Assembly: GCA_032173965.1 (NCBI GenBank)
Contig: JAVUNC010000006.1
Coordinates: 31,715,870 to 31,779,869, forward strand
Origin: Sitta carolinensis
Taxonomy: Eukaryota > Chordata > Aves > Passeriformes > Sittidae
DNA length: 64,000 nucleotides
Reading direction: 5' to 3'
Made by a program: the position numbers and the translations under genes. This document shows positions 61,601 to 64,000 of the stretch, piece by piece; positions within the stretch are counted from its first letter, which is position 1; each line of letters opens with the position of its first letter. The notes beneath the pieces are model-generated. The model saw only the letters and a list, made by a program, of their open reading frames with translations, had not been told where the DNA came from and made no database searches.

Positions 61601-63948
61601 GACAAATAAGATTTTCATAGATTTCTGTGATTGCTTAGTGATGCTTTTCTGTTTGAAAGGAATTAATGTATTGTTACAGTTAGAAATGAGTACAAGTATT
61701 TTCGAATAGATATGATTTTTCTGTATCTCAGCACTATGTAATTGTTCTCTCATCTGATTGTTACATTAAGCTGTGTTGGCAGTTTTCCTACATTTTAGTC
61801 ATGTCATATCATTGTCATATCAACTTACAGTAATGGCATAGTTAGGAAAAAATTGTGTTAAGCAAAAACCAGTATTTATCAAAACAACAGCTTTGCACGT
61901 CCTCTAATCTTTGTTCATTTCTCTCTTAATCTAAGCTCTCAGTGTTTCTGAGGACCTAAGATCTTTGCCAAACCTCAGAGAAAAGCTTGTGTGTCACTTT
62001 ACACCAATATCTGTCCTCTGCATGTTGTCTGGTGGTGTTCTTCCTAATGGACGGAAGCAGTTTCTGGGTCTCTATTGGAAGCTGCATTTTCCCAGTTGCA
62101 TTTCAGCTTGCTTGTTTCCAAAAGTGCCAGTAGGGTAGCCTACCCTCTTCTGTGGTTTTCTGTTTGCTTTCAACTTGTACTTCATCATGTTTATAGTTTT
62201 GTTTTGTTTTGGATTTGTTTATTGTTTTTAACTACCTTGCAACTTCTGCTTATTTTTATATGCTGTTTCTGTCTGTATTTTATAAAGAAACATTTCTAAA
62301 CGGATCCTGTGTTGTATAAGCTTTAGAAGACAGTACAGGAAACTTTTCATAGGAAGGAATTAGACATCTCAATAAAGAAAGCAGATTTCACCTTCTCAAT
62401 GCTATATGTTTTTTGTTTTTTTTTTTTTTTTACCTTAGGAAAAAGAGGAAGAGCCAGTTATAAAAATAATGGTTGATGATGCAATTGTCATAAAGGAAAA
62501 TCATTTCAGTCAACCTATTAAAAAAACAGATACTAGCAAAGCTCCCCTTCATTTTCCTGTTCCTCTGGTACGCTATGTTGTAAAGGAAATATCTCTTATT
62601 TGGCATCTTTATGGTGGAAGGGATTTTGGGACTGCACCACCAACTTCTCCAGCTAAAAGTTTCATGTAAGTGTTTGATCTAATTCTGTGGATTAGAAAAT
62701 TTAGAAATACTTTATTTTCTTTTGATTTGGAGTAATCTTATGTCGGAACCCAGGACATTCCTCTAACTGCCCTGGATTGTGTGAAGATTTACAAGTCACA
62801 AGAGTTTAATTAGAGTGATAGTTAATTTGTCGCAGAGTGAAAAAGTAGAATTTTAAGGTTTTAGAATGGGGGTTCAAGAGACAAAGATGGAGGAGTTTGG
62901 GCACGTTCTGTCCTCCTTCATTGTGTTCTTGTCCTCCATCTTCTGCTGTGATGGTGACACTTTTCGATTTGTTGAGAGACACTGTCCAACATAGCTGATA
63001 AGTATTAGAAAATTATTGTAAATAAAGTACACATAGTTTTTAGTATAAAAAGATAACACCGCCCCAAGGGCAGGCAGTCTGCAGTCTACAGGTCTGTGTC
63101 AACCTGACCTGCAGGACAGATCTCAGCAGGTCAGAGAAAGAATGTAATAGATAAGAAACAATAAACAACCTTAAAAAGCAGAGCAGACAAATCTCAGCCT
63201 CTTCTTCTGTTGCGGGGCTGAGAAACAAGAGACTTTCTAATACCTCGGGGTCATCACAACAACAGAAACCCAAGAATCTTACTGTTCAATCTCAAGTCTC
63301 CCTTGCTTCCTTCTTGGCTCCCTTCTCACAGGGAATCAATCATGGAATGGTTTGGGTTGGAAGGGTTTTTAAAGATCATCTAGGTTCTTATTCAGTTTAA
63401 GTCCACACATCAGAGTGTATTTTTCCTGTGTCTTAACCTGGACAAGCTGGGTTTGATTTTGCTGATTTTTGGAGTGGGGGGGATGGATTTTGTTTTAGGG
63501 TAATATTAGTAGTCAAGTTTTCCAAAGGAGATCAGGACTTAAGGATCATAAGAGTCAGATTTACAAGATATTATGTAAGCTAGAGAATAAAATTATTACA
63601 GCCAAACTTAAGGAAATATTTTATGAATGTTAATTTGGTGGGATACATGCACCTGGAATTCTGCTAAGGTGTGTATTACTTGAACAAAAAGAAATAATTT
63701 GGTTAATAGTAACATAATTTCAATGTTTTTTTGAATATAATTGAAATAGTAAGAAGTTACATCCAGTGCATTTAGTTTTAGATTAACAGTGAGATAACAT
63801 TAATCTGCGGAAGTATATGTTTCCTTTTTATTTCCCCAGAAGTCCCCATAGTTCTCCTTCTCATACACCAACAAGGCATGGTCGAAATACAGCATGCGGA
63901 GGAAGAGGAAGAAACCCAGACTTCTTAATGGAAATACAGTTAAGCAAG
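32672..63948 (+). CDS. ATG2B: Autophagy-related protein 2B (32 exons placed; 3' part beyond right edge)
   Basis: ATG2B is a rod-shaped bridge-type lipid-transfer protein that moves phospholipid from ER to the growing phagophore and also acts at lipid droplets; it works with WIPI4 and ATG9. The 32 exons listed separately join in frame into 1,615 codons; family length is about 2,080, so roughly 460 C-terminal residues are missing. The start is the ATG at 32,672 (gccgccATGc, good Kozak context). The N-terminal chorein domain begins PFSESIKKRACRYLLQRYLG. The GABARAP-binding LIR is SDDFCILFAP (FCIL at 1492-1495), followed by a NHFSQP segment resembling the WIPI4-contact region. Odd points: three GC-AG introns (7, 8, 18), a NAGNAG acceptor (exon 21), and a candidate extra exon in intron 1. 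Confidence 0.97.
33937..33948 (-). promoter_or_regulatory. CTCF-like motif, reverse
   Basis: gccctctagtgg on the plus strand is CCACTAGAGGGC on the minus strand, an exact match to the 12-base CTCF core, although the next two bases (AT) leave consensus. Located about 1.3 kb inside ATG2B. Binding is not shown. Confidence 0.35.
34640..34678 (+). repeat. 39-base poly(T) tract
   Basis: Uninterrupted T run in ATG2B intron 1. No adjoining retroposed body was recognised. Length may vary or reflect assembly. Confidence 0.95.
35343..35483 (+). CDS. Candidate alternative exon in ATG2B intron 1 (hypothetical)
   Basis: 141 bases, stop-free, flanked by ttttctcag and ATG|GTATGT. Both ends are phase 0, as needed between exons 1 and 2, so inclusion would add 47 residues (VKSVALFKTQEGQ... 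KLHSQNM) after Trp54 in the chorein region. I do not recall this segment in mammalian ATG2B. It could be a bird-specific or alternative exon, or chance. Confidence 0.3.
36240..36402 (+). CDS. ATG2B: ATG2B coding exon 2
   Basis: Residues 55-108 plus one base: CLNEILESADAPLEV to FRPRPRL. Acceptor ttctag, donor TTG|GTAAGC, phase 1. Confidence 0.98.
36403..38223 (+). other. ATG2B intron 2, nothing recognised
   Basis: 1.8 kb AT-rich intron with a G-rich patch near 36,780-36,810. Short open frames lack support. Confidence 0.6.
38224..38376 (+). CDS. ATG2B: ATG2B coding exon 3
   Basis: Residues 109-159: SEPMYWSSFMTSSMQLAKEC and FEGLEKFAETIET. Acceptor ccacag, donor CAG|GTATGA, phase 1. Confidence 0.98.
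38617..39084 (+). other. Unrecognised 156-codon open frame in ATG2B intron 3
   Basis: Open from the Met at 38,617 to a stop at 39,084, sense to ATG2B. The protein is Cys- and Met-rich with hydrophobic stretches and resembles no family I know. An acceptor-like tttcag ends at 38,608, but splicing from exon 3 would enter another frame and stop quickly. Probably chance. Confidence 0.15.
39332..39434 (+). CDS. ATG2B: ATG2B coding exon 4
   Basis: Residues 160-193: LRRVKVTFLDTVLRIEHVPE to EIRVE. Acceptor tttaag, donor AAG|GTAAAT, phase 2. Confidence 0.97.
40319..40481 (+). CDS. ATG2B: ATG2B coding exon 5
   Basis: Residues 194-248: TMYCDETADECSGINVHQPT and LLQLSGVSFFWDEFP. Acceptor tcccag, donor CTG|GTAAAA, phase 0. 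Confidence 0.98.
40956..41135 (+). CDS. ATG2B: ATG2B coding exon 6
   Basis: Residues 249-308: EPKLSPSWNPKIIYEPHPQL and LTLKQNEVLPGAK. Acceptor tttaag, donor AAG|GTTAGT, phase 0. Confidence 0.98.
42056..42152 (+). CDS. ATG2B: ATG2B coding exon 7 (GC donor)
   Basis: Residues 309-340: LDIDGQIDSVHLFLSPRQVH to AAIAGP. Acceptor tttag. The donor is CCAG|GCAAGT: GC in place of GT with an otherwise perfect donor. No GT donor nearby preserves the frame into exon 8. Confidence 0.95.
43160..43342 (+). CDS. ATG2B: ATG2B coding exon 8 (GC donor)
   Basis: Residues 341-401: RIELSNKDRKNRPMQQEDEY to ETESARTPSSR. Acceptor ttcag. The donor is CGTG|GCAAGT, again GC. Reading on without splicing reaches a stop at 43,386. 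Confidence 0.95.
43986..44140 (+). CDS. ATG2B: ATG2B coding exon 9
   Basis: Residues 402-453: EEVFFSMAEMDMSHSLSSLP to TPAGSPLSTTV. Acceptor actag, donor GTG|GTATAG, phase 0. The segment is Ser/Pro-rich, probably a flexible loop. Confidence 0.97.
44820..44931 (+). CDS. ATG2B: ATG2B coding exon 10
   Basis: Residues 454-490: LQPTWGDFLDRNKQEL to QTSLRRT. Acceptor tttag, donor CAT|GTAAGT, phase 1. This is the least family-like exon, in a variable loop. Confidence 0.93.
45085..45346 (+). CDS. ATG2B: ATG2B coding exon 11
   Basis: Residues 491-577: SVSVDESRPELLFRLAVGTF, LNPLTPMARDFF and EVFAEACSHDHLR. Acceptor ttcag, donor TAG|GTATAA, phase 2. Confidence 0.98.
46195..46345 (+). CDS. ATG2B: ATG2B coding exon 12
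   Basis: Residues 578-628: FIGTGIKVSYEQRQRTASRS to SMQPHYTE. Acceptor tccag, donor GAG|GTGTGT, phase 0. Confidence 0.97.
46872..46964 (+). CDS. ATG2B: ATG2B coding exon 13
   Basis: Residues 629-659: LLTFHSEERNDS and CLQLHYKHLDNRGPQ. Acceptor tgaag, donor CAG|GTAAGG, phase 0. Confidence 0.97.
47134..47322 (+). CDS. ATG2B: ATG2B coding exon 14
   Basis: Residues 660-722: VPQKAELQIKLSPVFCELDI and MMASHMYASYNKHISL. Acceptor ttcag, donor CTG|GTAAGT, phase 0. Confidence 0.98.
47323..48613 (+). other. ATG2B intron 14, short (GGTT)n repeat
   Basis: 1.3 kb. It has a GGTT microsatellite (about 47,465-47,483) and otherwise AT-rich DNA without recognised features. Confidence 0.6.
48614..48887 (+). CDS. 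ATG2B: ATG2B coding exon 15
   Basis: Residues 723-813, the longest exon here: HKAFTEVFLDDSHTPANCRV, LNLSVRFPIPDLRSDQERGP and EFIGGSTPEQVKLELTFKEL. Acceptor tttag, donor CTG|GTAAGA, phase 1. Confidence 0.98.
49050..49545 (+). mobile_element. CR1 LINE fragment (ATG2B intron 15)
   Basis: A 5'-truncated CR1 in plus orientation. Seen: gaggctgcaggagctgggcc tgttcaa, ctggaggagaccgagagggg, catgaggaagaacttctcta, gcagagcactggagcagg and ggttggaccagataatatcc, in the usual CR1 3' order. The terminal 8-mer repeat is eroded. Confidence 0.92.
49601..49652 (+). repeat. 26-bp exact tandem duplication
   Basis: A 26-base unit starting tcagagtaagaaatctctga occurs twice with no mismatch, at 49,601-49,626 and 49,627-49,652, just after the CR1. 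A recent local duplication. Confidence 0.95.
49989..50094 (+). CDS. ATG2B: ATG2B coding exon 16
   Basis: Residues 814-848: SFEEDNAETPVKFFQVSGGT to SSDNFDWP. Acceptor ttcag, donor TCG|GTAAAA, phase 2. Confidence 0.96.
51071..51263 (+). CDS. ATG2B: ATG2B coding exon 17
   Basis: Residues 849-913: VLKINPLAVHSILERIAAEE, an acidic run, then FSSRRVMFENEE. Acceptor atcag, donor GAG|GTACTA, phase 0. Confidence 0.97.
51452..51594 (+). CDS. ATG2B: ATG2B coding exon 18 (GC donor)
   Basis: Residues 914-960: MVMPGDVVEMTEFQDKTISN to LPNKSFYEKLYN. Acceptor ttcag. The donor is ACAG|GCAAGT, the third GC donor of the gene; the split Arg codon AG|G joins exon 19 correctly. Confidence 0.95.
52529..52686 (+). 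CDS. ATG2B: ATG2B coding exon 19
   Basis: Residues 961-1013: ISNDLLLWEPTAPSPVETFE and SVASQLINTFSKDSFSQFKS. Acceptor cctag, donor ATG|GTAATA, phase 1. Confidence 0.98.
52940..53112 (+). CDS. ATG2B: ATG2B coding exon 20
   Basis: Residues 1014-1071: DESGSEEETLQYYSTVDPNY, RRRKKLDSQNKNSQSFLSVL and IFTDVK. Acceptor aatag, donor AAG|GTGAGG, phase 0. Confidence 0.98.
53421..53571 (+). CDS. ATG2B: ATG2B coding exon 21 (NAGNAG acceptor)
   Basis: Residues 1072-1121: GKYGEFWFEFNSGSLFSVTK and CLHSSSLNLYHQ. The acceptor reads ttcagcag, so splicing three bases later would drop Gln1072 without a frame change. Donor AAG|GTAGGG, phase 1. Confidence 0.97.
54407..54606 (+). CDS. ATG2B: ATG2B coding exon 22
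   Basis: Residues 1122-1188: RPHWLEPTICFSEEDGLSRT and MLTVAVKIQSDKIESNTK. Acceptor tgcag, donor AAG|GTTTGT, phase 0. Confidence 0.97.
55401..55481 (+). CDS. ATG2B: ATG2B coding exon 23
   Basis: Residues 1189-1215: EFLVAVGLRGATLQHRVLPS and GLSWHEQ. Acceptor tgcag, donor CAG|GTCAGG, phase 0; 81 nt. Confidence 0.97.
55482..57128 (+). other. ATG2B intron 23, nothing recognised
   Basis: 1.6 kb. Includes a G run at about 55,739 and a slightly GC-richer stretch (55,970-56,190) with no recognisable element. Confidence 0.6.
57129..57235 (+). CDS. ATG2B: ATG2B coding exon 24
   Basis: Residues 1216-1250: ILYFLNISDEPVLGYNPPAT and VHLWSCALDY. Acceptor tttag, donor CAG|GTAAGT, phase 2. Confidence 0.97.
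57493..57585 (+). CDS. ATG2B: ATG2B coding exon 25
   Basis: Residues 1251-1281: PLFLPVRSLLTVETFSISSS to DKSSSTL. Acceptor attag, donor CAG|GTATGA, phase 2. Confidence 0.97.
58404..58474 (+). CDS. ATG2B: ATG2B coding exon 26
   Basis: Residues 1282-1305: IILDEAALHLSDKCNTVMVN LQR. Acceptor cttag, donor GAG|GTAAGG, phase 1; 71 nt. Confidence 0.96.
59454..59530 (+). CDS. ATG2B: ATG2B coding exon 27
   Basis: Residues 1306-1331: DYVRVMDMGLLELTITAVKS. Acceptor ttcag, donor AGA|GTAAGT, phase 0; 77 nt. Confidence 0.97.
59764..59934 (+). CDS. ATG2B: ATG2B coding exon 28
   Basis: Residues 1332-1388: RFELHCSSDVIHIRTCSDSC and ALMNLIQYIASYGDLHPP, ending SKPKMK. Acceptor gtctag, donor AAG|GTATAG, phase 0. 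Confidence 0.97.
60403..60544 (+). CDS. ATG2B: ATG2B coding exon 29
   Basis: Residues 1389-1435: HGPGLAESEQQILRDLMSDA then MEEIETQQ. Acceptor tacag, donor ATG|GTAAGA, phase 1. Confidence 0.96.
61325..61527 (+). CDS. ATG2B: ATG2B coding exon 30 (LIR motif)
   Basis: Residues 1436-1503: SCSDLFLFPDESGNVSQEPS and SDDFCILFAP. FCIL (1492-1495) with acidic residues just before it is the GABARAP/LC3-interacting motif known in ATG2 proteins. Acceptor cccag, donor GCT|GTAAGA, phase 0. Confidence 0.97.
62439..62665 (+). CDS. ATG2B: ATG2B coding exon 31
   Basis: Residues 1504-1578: EKEEEPVIKIMVDDAIVIKE, NHFSQP and LHFPVPLVRYVVKEISLIWH. Lies just after the LIR in the region ATG2 uses to bind WIPI4. Acceptor cttag, donor CAT|GTAAGT, phase 2. 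Confidence 0.97.
62741..63274 (+). mobile_element. Solo ERV LTR (ATG2B intron 31)
   Basis: Begins tgtcggaacccaggacattc and is bracketed by the direct repeat aatctta (62,734-62,740 and 63,275-63,281), likely including the target-site duplication. Internal order is that of an LTR: U3, TATA box tataaaaag (63,044), a GC-richer R region, poly(A) signal AATAAA (63,160), then U5. Same strand as ATG2B. No internal viral genes, so a recombined solo LTR. It resembles songbird ERV LTRs I remember; family name not assigned. Confidence 0.8.
63335..63410 (-). mobile_element. CR1 LINE 3' end, reverse orientation
   Basis: aatcatggaatggtttgggt tggaaggg followed by aaagatcatctaggttc is the reverse complement of the canonical CR1 3' end. 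A short truncated copy about 60 bases after the solo LTR. Confidence 0.9.
63840..63948 (+). CDS. ATG2B: ATG2B coding exon 32 (last one in window)
   Basis: Residues 1579-1615: SPHSSPSHTPTRHGRNTACG to FLMEIQLSK. Acceptor cccag, donor AAG|GTGAGT, phase 0. The remaining roughly 460 residues lie beyond 64,000. Confidence 0.97.
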
Positions 63949-64000
63949 GTGAGTGACAGAAACAGCTTCAGCCATGACTTTGTGTGGCTATCTTTACGTT

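Larger units (their letters stand above)
38377..62438 (+). other. Remaining ATG2B introns, nothing recognised
   Basis: Introns over 300 bases not listed elsewhere: 38377-39331 (holds the unrecognised open frame), 39435-40318, 40482-40955, 41136-42055, 42153-43159, 43343-43985, 44141-44819, 45347-46194, 46346-46871, 50095-51070, 51595-52528, 53113-53420, 53572-54406, 54607-55400, 57586-58403, 58475-59453, 59935-60402, 60545-61324, 61528-62438. All are AT-rich; I saw no repeat family, RNA gene or extra exon in them. Confidence 0.55.

Overview
This window is vertebrate nuclear DNA, almost certainly from a bird. Its genes are split into short exons with GT-AG introns, it carries CR1 retrotransposon 3' ends, and it holds several endogenous-retrovirus LTRs of the kind common in bird (especially songbird) genomes. 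Bird is a firm inference; songbird is a weaker one resting on recalled LTR families. There is nothing bacterial here: no operons, CRISPR, rRNA or tRNA.

Three protein-coding genes fill the window. AK7 (adenylate kinase 7, a motile-cilium protein) lies on the minus strand from 27,519 to the left end. I placed 17 coding exons giving 700 codons; the short last exon is not visible and is probably left of position 1. GSKIP (GSK3-beta interaction protein, 139 aa) is also on the minus strand, with two coding exons at 31,096-30,058, a 3'UTR reaching about 28,353, and a 5' end in a CpG island. ATG2B (autophagy lipid-transfer protein) starts in that same island and runs on the plus strand from 32,672 past the right end. 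I placed 32 coding exons giving 1,615 codons, about three quarters of the family's roughly 2,080 residues. Every exon junction was checked for reading-frame continuity.

The order AK7 - GSKIP - ATG2B, with GSKIP and ATG2B head to head, matches human 14q32, so this is a conserved vertebrate block. The 31.6-32.85 kb CpG island is probably a shared bidirectional promoter. AK7 has its own small GC-rich promoter just downstream of GSKIP, with a near-consensus RFX X-box that fits a cilium gene.

AK7 introns hold most of the repeats: a CR1 end (8.0 kb), two copies of one LTR family (6.6 and 20.4 kb), another LTR (10.8-11.8 kb) and a GC-rich probable ERV fragment (15.5-16.65 kb). ATG2B introns hold a CR1 (49 kb), a well-bounded solo LTR (62.74-63.27 kb) and a CR1 end (63.35 kb).

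I found no wholly new system. The observations most worth testing are: three GC-AG introns in ATG2B, two of them consecutive; an in-frame 141-nt candidate cassette exon in ATG2B intron 1; the AK7 X-box; and two CTCF-like motifs in convergent orientation that bracket the promoters.
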